Origin: Aptenodytes patagonicus
Lineage: Eukaryota; Chordata; Aves; Sphenisciformes; Spheniscidae
Direction: 5' to 3'
Assembly: GCF_965638725.1 (NCBI RefSeq)
Contig: NC_134950.1
Coordinates: forward strand, 143,025,636 to 143,089,635
DNA length: 64,000 bases
A program made the translations under genes and the position numbers. The notes beneath the pieces were generated by a model that saw only the letters and a list, made by a program, of their open reading frames with translations, had not been told where the DNA came from and ran no database searches. Within the stretch, counting starts at the first letter, position 1. Each line of letters starts with the position of its first letter. Shown piece by piece: positions 1 to 13,601 of this stretch.

Positions 1-178
1 AAACAACCCCCCAGCCCATAGGACACGGCAGTGTACAATATCGGTAGCAAGTCTTCCTTTCCAAACAAACTGAGGACCGTGCCGTGACCTTACAGTCCGA
101 ACTGAACCGACACATCGCCTGCATAGCCTTCAAAGCAAGCAACGAAGAAAAGATCCGCTGGGGCCGCTTCCAGTCAAG
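1..178 (-). other. Candidate exon or open frame running off the left edge
   Basis: The minus strand is open without a stop from an AG at 179-180 to the window edge. In the frame that continues phase 0 from the candidate exon at 1300-1340 it begins LDWKRPQRIF. The block has more CpG than its surroundings. A stop codon lies just upstream of the AG, so the frame could only be used if spliced. The acceptor lacks a good pyrimidine tract and no donor is visible. I do not recognise the protein, and this may be a chance frame. Confidence 0.15.
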
Positions 179-1299
179 CTGTTACCAGACACATAAACAG
201 CTGTACAGGGGAGACTTCGCTCCCCAGAAGTTATTTCCATCTTCATCCCTTTCTTAACTAGAATTAGCATACATAACAACACGGCGCCATGTGCCCAGGA
301 AACGGTGGTTTCAGAAGAGATGAAGAAAGTATTCTTCCTTATTTTAAAGTGGTATGCCAACTGCTGAATTTTTCATTCTGTTTTTGGTCTAGGTTTCAGA
401 GTACTTCCCTCAGGGAATACCATTGCCCTGTAATATTCAGCAGAAGCTGTAACAGCAGAAGTGAAGCCTATCTTTCAAAAACCCATTGCCTTAAATACCT
501 TGAGACAACTTTTCAAAAGCCACGTAAGAAGCGTTTCTTGCTTCTCATTTCCATTTTAAGAAACTACCTTGTCAGATGGCATGTGCTTAAGGCAGTTTAC
601 GCTGGAGGTAATGGGTATTTCTGAAACTTAAATCCTTTTTGAGACACGGGCGTCCTTAGCACAGCTTCTGGGAGAGGCACCCTGAAAGCAGTGGCAATTA
701 CACATCACAGCAAGAGCGTGGGAGCAAGGGACTGAACTCAAGGAGTGGGGCAATGACAGGCAAGTGTGGAGCAAAGCTACACACATCTCTCCTACTATTA
801 TCAATTACTAATGGGTTCATCTCTCAGGGGCAGAAACAGGTTTACTTGAGTGCCATGAGCCATGGAAACCGAGAAGGTTTAGGCAGTCACTAGACATGGT
901 GCAATCCTAATCCTTAGTTTGTTCCTACTTGAAGATTTTAGAGAGGAAAAACTCTTCAAATCTGGACATATCTTTTGTTTCTAGGCACTTACCTGAGTGT
1001 AAGACCATCAATACTCTGCTCCCAGTGTATCTACCTGCTTGTTTCACTTTTTATTTCTCTCTTATCTCCTTCTGGCTATGTTTTCTTTGCTGCCCTTTGC
1101 CCATTCCACTTAGAAACCAGTCCTTTCTGACTGTCTCCGAGGTTTTCACACAGCACCTAACACAAAATGGTGATGAGAAAGGGTGCATTTACCTTTGTGT
1201 ATCTTTGGATCCATTCCCTGTATTTCACTTGTTTGTAATGAATATACAACTCGGAATATTACATTTGGGAAGAGAGAAGTGACAAGATGAAGTACTTAC

Positions 1300-1340
1300 A
1301 TCCCAGCAATATTCTGGAAGAGACGACCGGAAAGCATTAG
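1300..1340 (-). CDS. Candidate small coding exon (third of a set)
   Basis: On the minus strand the block ends in GGAT before a consensus donor GTAAGTAC. Two acceptors are possible. One is CCGCAG at 1341-1346, giving 41 nt. The other is the better CTCTTCCAG just above 1313, giving a 14-nt microexon. Both enter in the phase left by the block at 1807-1911 (one base carried over), and the longer form reads ANAFRSSLPEYCWD. The protein is not recognised. Short length makes chance likely enough to keep confidence low, but phase agreement with two neighbours supports it. Confidence 0.3.
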
Positions 1341-1806
1341 CTGCGGCCCAAGACTAGAACAACCCCAAACAACCCAAGGTGCAGCTCTCAAATGATAAAA
1401 CTGGGTGTAAAATAAGCTTGCCACTGTGCACTTGCAGCACCCCTAGGCAGGGACGGAAGTGCCACCTGTAATTAGGGCCTCTGTGTGAAATGCTGCTTTC
1501 TGCCGCTGAGTAGCTCTGCTGAAGCAGGAGTTGCAAATTTTCCTAGAAAATGCCTATCTCAAGCTGTGGGGGTATTGGTTTAGTTTTTGGCCTGTTTTGC
1601 CTTTAAAAAAAGTTCTAGCTAGAACAAGTCAGCCATGGGAAAAAAAAAAATACATGGAATTTTTTACTACAAGGTTTTTTGACAGCTGGACACTGCCTTT
1701 GTCAAGCACGCTCCATCTTCTCACAGCTCCAAAATGTCCGATGGCACAGATATGATCGCCTCAGATCAGCTGAGCACTCTCTGTCCACAGGCTTCTTGGG
1801 ACTTAC

Positions 1807-1911
1807 CTTGCAATTGTGCCCTTGAATTCTCCAGGGCTGCTGATGCAAAGTCATTATCCCCACTGCTGGTTTTGTTGACACTCACCAAGGAGGAGGTTGG
1901 AGTTGAGAAGT
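1807..1911 (-). CDS. Candidate internal coding exon (second of a set), unknown protein
   Basis: This 105-nt minus-strand block lies between an acceptor (TTTCACCCAG) and a strong donor (CAAG then GTAAGT). Only one of its three frames is open. That frame needs one base from the previous exon, exactly what the block at 2183-2261 supplies. It reads DFSTPTSSLVSVNK, then a Ser/Ala/Asn-rich stretch ending in RAQLQ: hydrophilic, low-complexity and probably disordered. No family is recognised. It lies on the same strand as UMAD1 but about 34 kb downstream of the UMAD1 stop, so it more likely belongs to the next gene. In mammals GLCCI1 follows UMAD1 on the same strand, but nothing here matches the GLCCI1 sequence I can recall. 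Confidence 0.42.
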
Positions 1912-2182
1912 CTGGGTGAAATGCAAAGGAGTGAGAAAAGGGACAAGACATTAAAAAAAAATCTAAAAAAGAAAGTAAGTATTTGGGAATGGGGTAGGAG
2001 GGCCATGGTTCAGGCACAGAGAATAAAGGAGAGCAGGAGCAAAATGGGGCAGGTAGAGGCAAGCAAAACTGTCTCCCCATTCAGTGCCACTTGCAGCACT
2101 TCCAACTCATGATGACTTTCAAGTCTCTACACGCTCAAGCTACCTTCCAACAACAAAAGGAAACCCACTACTGAGGACTTAC

Positions 2183-2261
2183 CTTCACGTTGCTGATCAT
2201 CCAGTTTAGGGCCAAACATGTGGTCAAGTGTTAGATTTCCTTTTCTCATGTCTTTGTTTTC
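2183..2261 (-). CDS. Candidate internal coding exon (first of a set), unknown protein
   Basis: This 79-nt minus-strand block has an excellent acceptor (CCTTTTTCCCAACTCCAG) and a consensus donor (GAAG then GTAAGT). Only the phase-0 frame is open. It reads ENKDMRKGNLTLDHMFG followed by PKLDDQQRE, and leaves one base that completes an Asp codon with the next block at 1807-1911. The predicted segment is hydrophilic and charged. I do not recognise it. Matching unique open phases in two adjacent blocks, each with proper splice signals, is the main support. The intron between them would be 271 bp. Non-coding transcript exons remain an alternative. Confidence 0.45.
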
Positions 2262-5200
2262 CTGGAGTTGGGAAAAAGGCATTAAGTAAAGGAATGTTAG
2301 ACCTATGGAGTCGAACAGTATTTATACTAGGTCAAATTAGGATTTGTGACTACTCACAAACTGGAAAATTTCAGAATGAAGTTTAGCATCAAATTTCAGC
2401 AGAAAGGTATTATAGTGCTGTCTTTTTAGTCAAATGCTACTTGTTACTATATTTCATTCAGTGCACAGGATTGTCGCTTTGAGTAAGGGCTGCATAATGA
2501 ACAAGCCAGGAAACTACAGAATAAGAACCGTAAGATTTTCCCTTAAGAAAATTGAATAGCATTTTGGATAATTGTCTTTTTTTCCTGTCTGCCAGAAGCT
2601 TTTTTGTGATACTGAATAACTCACTTAAACCAGAACCTGCCCATTAACCATTACTTTTGTTATAACAAAATCTTATCTCATCTGGAATCAGACCTGCTGC
2701 TACATCCTCTTCTCTTCTTCAGGAAAATAGGCCAACCACTTGGGACTTTTGAATTATGTATTCCTTAGGCATTTGGTTTAACGTAAAGGCAAACATTCAA
2801 CTCTCAGCTAAAATCACCAATCCTTCTTCTTTCCAGGCTCCTCATTCAGTCTGAAGGGTTTTTTTTCTATCCATTGGCACAGGTAATTCCATTCAACACT
2901 TTCCTTTAGCTAACAAGTCAACCGTGTCAGACCGTACCCTGTGAGAAGCTGAGTTTCTCCAGCCTCCAACCCTGCCCTACGTTACTGTTTCGACTTCAGT
3001 CACTTGACTTGATCACCATCTCCATCTCCATTCCCCAGTTCATCATCTGGGAAAAAAAATCCAATTGGCACAGCTGGGACTAAGCCCAAGTCCTTTCACA
3101 GGAGCAGCTGAGGGCTTTTGCAGGTTTGTTTTCCCTTTATTCCATTTCTAGGTGATCGGTATGAGGACACTTGAAGCCAAATTTGTGGGGTTGCTGAACA
3201 CCAAAGTGAAGCTGATTGATACGGTGCATGAAATTAATGAAACAGTGTGAAATGCTAAGTATTGTGATAACCTGAGGTGTCAAAAAGTAATGGACTCTTC
3301 CAGCATTTTTACCTTAATTTCTCTTGCCAGTGTCTTATCTGTAAAATATCAATAATAATAGCTAAAAAATGCAACACTTCATTTTGCAAGGACATCATAA
3401 AAATAATTCTTTGTATTTATAAAACACCCTCATGCTACATCATAAAACCATTTGTGAGGAAACGTATTATGGTTTCAGGGTATCTTAGGTACTCTATGTT
3501 AAGTATGTACAGCAACAGTACCTTGAACGGAAACAGTAAGCAAATACCAGTAGCAGTTGGAATATATTTATATTGTTACATTTATTACTAGTCATACCAA
3601 ATATAATAAATGAAAGGAAAGGCACCATTTCATGTGAGCAGTTACCTTGCTAAGGATATTAGGAAAGCACAAATGTGCTGTATAGTACTTTGATTTATAT
3701 GGCATTTTACTTTTTAAATGAGCAGCGTCCCCTTAACGAGGTAGATTTAAAGCCATTATGATCCATTAAAACAGTTGTAAGTGTCTGATAGTAGAGTCCC
3801 TGACATCTTTCCATTAAGATTTCTTGATTTGGTCTATATCTGGTTTTTTTGTTGTTCTTTTTGAACTGCATTAACCGTGAATGCCCCTGCCAGTGCCTAG
3901 CTGGCGGGTTTGTGCTGGTGTTAACAAGGGTACATTTCGACAATACTGATTTAAAAGGCAAATCTGAGGGTTTGAACTCCAACCTCCGTTTCAGAGAGTT
4001 CTTCTCTGGATTTCTTCCACGTGTCTATCCATCCTACTTTACTTTTTCTCACAAATAAAGCCTTGTTCACCACCATCTTTCTTCCTAGGCACAACAAACA
4101 GCACCGAACTTTATTTGGAGCTTGTCACCACTATTCCTTTACCAGCCAAATGGGATGCTGTTGAGTGACACAGTGGACTCCACAACCACTACTGGGAAGT
4201 AAACACGCTGTCTCTACATCTTCAAAGCAGGAGAATATTCTCTTGTTAAATAGATTTTGCAGCCTGGTAAGAAGAATAAGAATAAAATGTATTAGAGAGC
4301 CACACTGTTTAAAGAATTTTAGGGTTTGCTACTCCATAAGCGACGTACTCTTAATAAGGATGTTCCATTTTGAGAGCTTCTGTGCATACAGCAGGTTATG
4401 GGGCCAGAGCAGAGTCACAGCACTGAGACGAAATGCTGGAAATTATTATTATTTCCAGGCAGGTAATATACTTGCCTGTAGAACAAATATTTACTGATAA
4501 ATGTGGTTTGTTGGTGTGACAGCTATAAAACAGGCTTTAACAGTTAGCCTAATGCTAATTTGCATACAATAAAAGTGCATTTACATAACATTAAGGAACA
4601 AACCTGTAAAAGCAAGGAGGTGTGCAGTTAGCTTGAAAGTGTACCGTTCAGGTGGTACGGTATTTAAGTGAAATATATGATGCGTTTCTGTTTTAACTGC
4701 GTGTTTCCTTGGGTTTGTGGGTTCACGTCATGGCTTTAATTGCACTTAAAAGCAGGTTTGGGGATGTGAATTTCCTTTGTAGCTTTTACATCCCAAACTA
4801 AAATAGAAAGCAAAACTTAGACATCATTAAAAGAGAGACAAAGGAAAGGGAACTGCTAGTAGGTCTCAGCAGCTGGGATAATCTCCCATGGGGAGAGGTG
4901 GAAACCTTATTCCATGAGTCATTTAATACCAAATAAACAAAACGCTGGAGAATAAATTGTAAGGCATGATTTTTTTTGTTGTTGTTCACTGACAGAGGAA
5001 GGGCTACTTGACTTGATGGAGCTTTTCCTTTTTTAAGTTCTGTAGTAGTAGAAAGCATGGACAATGTTATGGATATAGTTTTTCTTTATTTCTCGTCGTC
5101 ATTTTGGTTCTTGCTGTAATGGTAATATAGTAAAGGCATGAGTAACTTTAGCCCCTGCACTGTGAAGTAAAACTTTATTTGCAAGATTGAGCCTTCAAGA

Positions 5201-8200
5201 GTTGTTGAAATTCAGGATCTGCTTAGAAAGTGGCCATCACTGGTGTAGTTACATAGTGTTTTAATTACAGTTCCATAAAAGGTTTTGCCTGCCCGACTGT
5301 CACAGGTCCTGCTATTAAATGCTACGTTTTAGTGACAAAGCTCTGAGGAAGGCAGCTGAGTAAGCTGTGTATGTTGGCACAGCGTGCTCTTGGTCTCCAG
5401 TGGAATCCAGGAGACTGATAGAAGGCAACAAATAACCCCTTTGCATCGGTACAGTAGGAGCACGTCTGTAATCAAACATAATTATGGAATCACTACCAGT
5501 CAGAGCTGTTACAGTCTTGCTTGTAATCAAGAACAGCATTATTGCAACATTTATTACTCTCAAGAGTAATCTGAGATTTATGGGTCCTTGGAAAGAAAAG
5601 CGTTATTTGGCAAATCTATCTATATGTGTTATTTGCCCAGAAAGAGGTTCTTTCTTTGAGAGGTCAGGACAGTTCCAGTGAAGTACGTCTTCAGATTCTT
5701 CAAAAAGCCCACACATTACTTGAAGAAATTCTTCCCAAGTTTGTCATGTGCAAACTTGTACTAACCAGCCAGGTAGACGTGGGCACACGTAATTTCCCTG
5801 ATGCTTGAGATGTTATGGAACCACTGCTGGTGGAGATATAACTACTACATTCAAATAAACAGCTGAAATCAGTGTCATCATGCAGAAATTGAACTCTTTG
5901 ATGCAATTGTTCAGTTATGATAAGGCCAGGATGAAATGTTTCAAGGGGAAGACCTTCTCCTATAGTACTGAGTTACAGGTTTGGCTCTTCCAGCAGACAG
6001 TGTATCTCTGTTATGTGAGAGGGAATGTTAAACAGGAAGTGTATTTGGAAAAAGAATATGTGAGATAACTCATCATAAGAAGTATAGAGGAAAGGAGTAA
6101 GAAGTGCAGTTGATCATGCAAGGGTAGAAGCAGCTGTATTGCTTAATTTTGGAAAGGAGAAGAGGGAAAAAAGAAATTTTTTGTGACTTCTTAGCTCACA
6201 GGGGGACAGAAGACAGCTCTGAATTCAGAAGTAGATGTGGGTGGGAAAGCAATGGAAAAGAAAAAGCTTGTTACCTTAAAAATGTTACCTCAGAAGGTTT
6301 GGAAGCCAATTAATAAAACCACCTCAAAGCTCCCCAAGGAGATTGTGTGTTTTGTTCTACAGGCTACATAGGTGATCTGTAGAGTTGATCTGGAGGGCAC
6401 AAGAGCTGACAGAGACTACTCCCCATACCAAGCCTCTGAGGTTAGGAGAGTCAGCTCCTCTGTTTGTGTATACAGCGACAGTTCTGCCAAATACTTCTCA
6501 GATACAGCAGCTTTATCAGTGAGAAGGATCTAGGCTGCCATGCAAAGATAATCCTCCCAGTGGTGTGTCAGGCTTGAGGAAGGGCGTGATTATCATTCCA
6601 GAGGAGTGTAATGTGAACCTGTGCCTCCCGTTCAGCCCAGCGGTGGCTAGCTCAAGGAGGCTTCTGCTCTTTCCTCACTCTTTCTTTTTTCTTCCTTTCT
6701 TTCAGCAAACAACTTATCTTCATACTAACTTCTTTTATCATGTACATTGAAGGTGTCCAAAGTGTGAACCAACACCCCAAGGCACAGTGGTCCTTGGAAA
6801 TGGATCTCCATCTAGATCATCAGCAGAGTACTAGGTAGATGGGAGTTTCCCATCTTGGGGTGCCTGGATGGCTGCTGGCTCTGATTAGCATCTTACAATG
6901 GCAGGTTTTCTCTGAAAACAGTCTAGTGGAGTCTTCCACTGGACTGAATCAGCTCTGCTAAGCCTGGTGTTTCAAGACTTCTCTACCAGCCACAGCCCGA
7001 GACACACAAAGCTCCGGTCCCCACATGATGGTGACGTGGCTCTTCCACACCTTTGCTTGAATGGGTCTTAAAGATGGATGTTGCCTGTTCTGTCACTTCA
7101 AGGAAGCAAGCCCCATCTAATGAAATCAGGTGTCTGATCCCCCAGGTCTCCTGAACTCCTGCATCTCCTTTTTTTTCTTTTCACGGGAAGGACAAGCACA
7201 TCAAACACCAGACGGGAGAATGGTGATGCTCTAACCACATCGGGCTGTGCTTATTTATGGGTCATAATCCAGAAACAAAATATTCATGTTTGTTTGGGGT
7301 TTTTTTCTGGTCTTGCAGGTCCAGTAGTAATAATGGAGTTGAGCCTAAAATTTAATACACACAAAAATACAGAAGAGTGAGGCCCACAAAACCCAAGATT
7401 AAACAAATAACTACTGCATGACAACAGCAAGTGAGCTAGATTTTTTTCAAACCAGACAAATTTCTGTACAGAAGCCCCTTTCCTCACTGCGGGCTGCATA
7501 AAGGAAGGAGCAGAGGCAGCTGCAACCACCTCAGCTTTGGAGATGGGGCTCCCAGTAGTCAGTCCTGCAAGAAAACATCTGGCCGGCCTTAACGAACATT
7601 ATTTTCTAGAATGTTCCCTGAGCTCTGCTGGCAGGGAAATATGCCTGCCTTATAAGCAAGAACATAAAGAGACAGTTCTCAAACAGCACATGGTTTGACT
7701 TACAAAAGCTTTCCTTAAGGGCAGAATTAATTAAATATCATACAGATCTATTATATATTCCGTTTATACAATTATAAAGCATTATGGTTAATTAGTTGTG
7801 GTACAGACTCCTGAAGCAGAATCTGGTTAGAGAATAAACAAAACGCTCAGTCAGCTGCGACGGTGGTTAACAACTTGCACTTTCATATCACCTTTCACGC
7901 TCAACTCTCTTGAAGTGATTTATAAGTTATGCAATCCAGTGGGCTTGACTTTTATATTTTTGGGGGTTTTTTATCTTATATAAAATTAGAATATGCTGAT
8001 CTGAAATGGCCTGGGATTCTCACACCTTTAAGAAGTTAAATTCAAAATATTCCTTAACCAACTTTAATTCAACTGTTTTTCCCATTTACTGTCTTAGCAC
8101 CTGAGTGACCTAGTGGTTAATCGTGATCCTATTATGCCTGGCGTTGTATGTACATGGAATATAAGTACTTCTCCATCCCCTTTTCCTCTCCTGATATCTA

Positions 8201-11200
8201 GAGCTCTGACTGGCAGCAGTGGGAATCTCTATCTGCCTCACTATCCTAAAAATAGGGGTGAAATCCTGATTGTGAAAAGATTTTGATTGGACTGGTGTGC
8301 AATACTGCATAGGTTTGGTTTTCAAACTATATTTTTACATTATTTTAACACGATGAAATGGGCTGACATGCCACAATATCAATGCCTCAATCCGACTGAT
8401 ATCTTTGAACTGAATTACTTTTTTGCCATCACATTATTTAGCGCTGAGTCTTATTGTTGTGTATATGCTGCTGCAGGTGTCTGGGGAGAACAAGTGTTTT
8501 TGGAAATCTCACCAGTGTCACGTGAGTAGAGCTAAAAAAAAAAAAAATTAGTATTATTTGTTGTGTCATGGGGTATTGTACTGGTTACTGTGCACACCCA
8601 AAAAGGCAGTTCTTAAAGCAAAGGAGCTTGTAATATTTATAAGAGAAATTGAAGTAAAAAACAAGAATAAGGGAGCAAGAGTGAAGTTAGAGTATGTATT
8701 TAGTATAGACTAGATACCTATACTGCAAAATGTAGCACACAACATATTTACAAATCTACAAATAAATTAAAAAGAGCACTCCCCACTGAAAATGCCACAG
8801 ACTGATACCAATTCTCAGTTTCCTGAATGCATCATGAAAGTAGTGGGATTTGAGATAACTTTGAAGGAAGGCTGCATAGGTTTTTTTACAGTCTATTTTG
8901 GGGATAGTTTTCTAGAAGAAAGCCTGAACGATGTGTATGAAAGAACTTCTGAGAGAAAGAGATGTATGGGCAACTGAAAATGGCATCGTCAGCTTGGAAC
9001 AACGAACTGCACAGTACAATACAAGATAAGATATAGGTGAGTGCCCAATGGATGCCCCTAACTTCTATTCAAAATGGCAGTAAAGGCGAATGCCAGGAAA
9101 GGATACAAAGGCAGGCTGATAAAATCATAGAAAGAATTCAGGAAGGTCATCTTGACTTCAATGTTTTAGGCTCAAGGGGAAACCAGGTATGTGTAATGAA
9201 AAGTGGAGAACTTGCATTGTAGAGATGACAGTTGCATTGATGCAATCACAAGAAATCACCTAAGAAAACACACGAGTAGAATAATAAGAGGTAAAAACAG
9301 AGGCTGGTGAGGTATCTGTTGAAAGAGAAAGCTAGGATGGAGATCTCCCACAGCTAAAAGAAAGGTTAAGGAATTGGCAGTGATTTGGAAAAGAAAACAA
9401 GGAAAGACGGAGAATCAAGAGAGGACAAGATTTCAGAGTCACAGTATGATCAATAATGTCACAGGCTGTGGAGGCGGAAGGAGTCCTGAGGTTTGGTCAC
9501 ATCATTAATAGTGACCTCAGAAGAGCTGAGTGGAGTGTACACAGCCGAAACTAAAGACGATTTGGGAAAAGGTGAAGTTGGCAGAAAGCCAACCGAGGTA
9601 ATTGTTTCAGGCAATGCATTATTTTATTTTAGAAGTTATGGACAGGAGGAAAACTCAGCAGAAATGCAAAAGCAAAATGAGGTCAAATGCAGGATTTTAA
9701 AAAACATGGATGAGACAGACATCCTTCTATGTATGTTGGGATGGCCATGAAGAGTTAAGAAAAACAAAGAACAAGGGAAAAAAAGCCAAACAAATAAAAA
9801 ATTACAGGATTACTGGTAAAGGAGGAGGGGTAAAATGAAAATCTGCTTAGAATTGCCAGGAAAAGGGATTGGGAGAGAGAGGAAAAAGTGGGAGAGTGGA
9901 TGAAAGGAGAAAGAAAGTGGATTTGTTGATTAGATCTTCTCTTGAAAAAGAACGAACTGATAACATGGATAAGAAGATGGCAGAGGTGTGTGAAGTTGAT
10001 TTCAGGAGAGCATTATTTAAATTAAATGTTTGTATTTTACAAAGTGAATATATTTTTAGATTATAAGCATGGAGAAATCATTACTTAATTTGACTCAACG
10101 TGACAAATATGTAAAAAGTAAAAAACTTTTTCCAATCTCATGTCTGAAGTATAAATAATACTAAGATCCTCGGACGGTGACAAAAAGTTTAAATATTATC
10201 ATGAATTTCTGTGGGAACTGAGTATTTTTCAAGCAACTATCAGAGAGCCAATTTTTGTCTTCTGCCACTCAGGAAATATGTGTCTGTGTAGATGAAAAAA
10301 AGATGACATTTTCAGAAATGTTACTCCCTAGTATATATTAACATTTGAGTTAACACAAAGAGATTTTTAAAAAAATTAGAAGTCCGATTCCTGTGTTTTA
10401 TGCAAGTGGAAGTCCAGTTTTCCTATTAGCGTGTTGCCAGCTCCCAGGCATTTCCCTGCTTCCTCAATAGCCCTGTGATAAATAGCCCGTAACTGCTGCG
10501 TAAACATCATTTCTTGTATCTGCTTATTATTCCTACATACCTATAAATTAAGCTTCTTGCTGCTTAATTTTAGCGGTGACAGTGATCAGACACGTGAGGG
10601 TAGAAAAGATTTAGAAGCTCAGCTTGTCCATCCAATAGTCCAAAAAGCTGGAACATTCCATCCAGTGGAGGTTTAAGTTCCCAAGTAAAACAGCCTTTCT
10701 TCTTTCAAGTGGCAAACTTTCCAAAGAAGAGTTCTCATTTACAAATTCCCATTGAACAGTTTATTAAATTTAAATGTCGGTATTTTATTGCTGTTTTCCA
10801 TATATACAAGTTAGCTATGCTAAATAACACTAAAAATATCTCACTTTATTATATGCAAGTGAAGAATTTTAATTGGTTAGTTTCGTAAAAACATTCAAGA
10901 ACTTGAATAGCTGTACAAGAGTCTTACGTACAAGCCATTATGTAAAGAATAACTATAAAGTTTATGAGAACAAAGATCCCATTGATTTAGCTTTTGCAGT
11001 AGCATTTTAAGTAATGTATTTAGAAACTGTAATACATACACTAGCGTGATCGCTTTGATCCTTTGATCCAGGCATTGGGATGCATCGAGTGGACATCGCT
11101 GTGACATCTGAGCGCCGTGTTAATACACGCCTCTCACTTTTAAAAGTTTATAATAGGCAGGTAGGCCTTTTGTATTTGTGTATCGGCTTTGTCAGTGTGC

Positions 11201-13601
11201 CTGTAGTCCAAAACCATCTTTCTGAGGATGCCTTAGTGTTTGGGAAATCCCTGCTTGGCCCAGAGCTAGCACAGCCCTCGGCCGCCCAGCTGTATCCCTC
11301 AGCCAGCGTGGGCTCTTGGAGCCACTGGCAGCAATAACAGCTCCACAGCCACGGAAATAAAAAATAACTTTGCTTCCCTCCCACCACCTTTCTACTCCAG
11401 TGCAGAGGGAAGGAAAGGATATTTAGTGCTGAAACTAGAGAGAGTTCAGGTAATAACAGCATTTTAGAAATAACTTCTGAAGATACACGTATTTCAGGCA
11501 GTTCCCACCTGCCCCTAAATTATAGCTTGTAATGCATCACTCCCCACAGCAGCCTTACGTACTTGGTAGAAAAGTACTGGGCTGAGCCTACGTATAAACT
11601 CAAACTTAACATGTTCAAAAGTACCATAAATTAAAAGTACGGAACAAGCTGTTATAAGACATTTAGGTTTATCTTGAAACCACCATTTTCTTTCAAGATG
11701 TGCAGCATACTCGCGAGCACACAGCAGCAGCTCCAAAAAACATCGTCCTCCAACATTCCAGCTTTCATAGGCGTGCTTTAATTAAAAGGATTCTGCAGAA
11801 CAAGGGAGCCTGAATCTTTAGAAAAACATTGATTATAAAAGTACACTATTCAGAGACAAAAGGGAGTGCTTATAGTAATTAAATGATAGAATTTTAAGAA
11901 AACCAAGGAAGTTATTCTGTTATATATCAGCAGTTTGGAAAAAGAAGCCTTGATTTTGATCTACTGTTACCAAAATAATAATGGTACATCGATAGAATAA
12001 CAACGTAATAAGGGTGATCTGATACAGTCTGTAGCTTATTTAAGGAAGAAAGTTCTACAAGAAATTAATTGGAAGATAAGAGTCAGAATTACCAGTTAAG
12101 TTTTATATCCGCATATCTTATTTTCCTCCTGAGATACTGAGCGTATGATATACACAGAGAAATGAGTAGCTATTTGCACCAATAAAACATGTCAATGGAT
12201 TTCCGATGAGATGCTTTTTCATGCTTTACCAAATCAATCCTAAATGGTTCTAATGATCTATGATTTCTTAGAACATGTCTTTGGTACTGGTTACGGCACA
12301 TTTACTCTGGAAAGGCAAAGAACTCCTACCTAAGGTAATTCTGCCCTTTTGAAGTGTTTACTTGCGAGTAGCCTTATTGCTGGTATTACGTACTATGTAG
12401 TTGTCCTGTCGTAATTTTTTTGCAGAACGGATATTTCCTGTCTCTCAGTCTATACTGATATCATCTTTCATTTCTTGTGTGAGACTAATACTGCTCTCCA
12501 CACAGTGGACTTGCATGGATTATCAATGGAAACACAATGTCTGCTGCACCTCGGAGTAAGTCGTGTCTCTCTTCATTGGTCTTTTTACAATCACATCCAG
12601 AAGATCAGGGAAAGCTTTATCACGGTCTCTTCCTCGCCTAGGAAAAAATCCTTCAGAGGTCCACCCTCCTGGCCTCACGCCTGTACTGCCTTTCCTGGAA
12701 CAGTGTTCCAGTCTAGAAATAAAACACTTTACCACTACTTTTAGCTATGTTCATGTTTAATATTTTGAAGGGGTATAGTGATACACAAAAAATTGCAGAA
12801 GGATAGCACGTGTTTGGGCAGCCTCTTCTGTTTTTGCGTCATGTTGACTATTTTTGTAGTAGATTCCATGCTGCAAATTGTTTTATCAGCCCAGGGAATC
12901 CATAATACCACAGAATATTAATTTCTTAACTATTCAGGTTGACATGGGTGGTAAATGACATTATGCATGGAATTATTTGCTTAAAGCATACATGGCATAT
13001 GTGGGTTGACACACTTGGATCCACAGCTGCAAGCTGAGATCAGCCCTCACTCCCTAGAAACTCTCAAGGTTGATTTCAAAGGACTGTGTAAGAGGTAAAA
13101 GCTTGGTTTTCTAATGTAGGAAAGTCAGAACAAAATTCATCTTTGCAATGGGGCATGCTCCGTAAATACTTTACCTAGCTTGATAAGATTGAGATGGCAT
13201 TTTTCTAGTCTCTTTCTTTTTGAAGCTGTCTCTCCTTTTCACAACCAAAAGTCTCTCAAATAGGTTGGACAGATCATGAATACAGAATATATAAAATGTA
13301 GATGAAAAAATAATCTGTGACACTACCGTAATAACACAGTGGAACTGAAAGACTAAACTGATCCATGGTTTCTGGGAAATATGTCACTGCATGAAATTCA
13401 AGCACACCATGAGATCTTTGCATAGCACATAAGCACACGCACAGCCATGGTCCAGCTCATTACTCGGTTGCGGTGATGGATTCCTGGAGGACAAACGGGG
13501 AGCAAGTGCTTGGGCCCCTCTCTCTTCTTGCTGGAGGATGTGGGTTCCCCTCACCAAGCAAGGAACTGTCTGGGCCAGTATGTAAGGGCGCACCACAATG
13601 G
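2262..13601. other. Non-coding stretch, no gene recognised
   Basis: About 11 kb of AT-rich DNA with stops in all frames and no recognisable protein, RNA gene or young transposon. Open frames here are short, mostly lack homology-like composition and have no convincing splice context. Small AT-rich, poly-T and poly-A tracts occur throughout. The purine-rich part at about 9000-9970 is listed separately. Confidence 0.6.
9000..9970 (+). repeat. Purine-rich, strand-asymmetric stretch
   Basis: The plus strand is strongly A+G biased for almost 1 kb, with runs such as GGGAGAGAGAGGAAAAAG near 9872. Several moderate plus-strand open frames result (for example about 9493-9750), but their Lys/Glu/Gly-rich translations are what purine-rich DNA gives by chance. 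No unit repeat is evident. It may be an old low-complexity expansion or the trace of a transcription-linked strand bias. Confidence 0.4.

Noticed and set aside
960..1026. Perfect donor-like CTCAG-GTAAGTGC on the minus strand at about 993-1002.
   Set aside because: No usable acceptor upstream; flanking sequence on that strand is purine-rich.
3151..3250. Plus-strand acceptor-like TTCCATTTCTAG followed by a short open frame.
   Set aside because: Ends at a stop within about 100 bases, resembles no known protein, and has no upstream partner exon.
8484..8522. Plus-strand microexon-like block between CTGCTGCAG and GTGAGT, reading VSGENKCFWKSHQCH.
   Set aside because: Very short and isolated; cysteine/histidine pattern alone is not enough.
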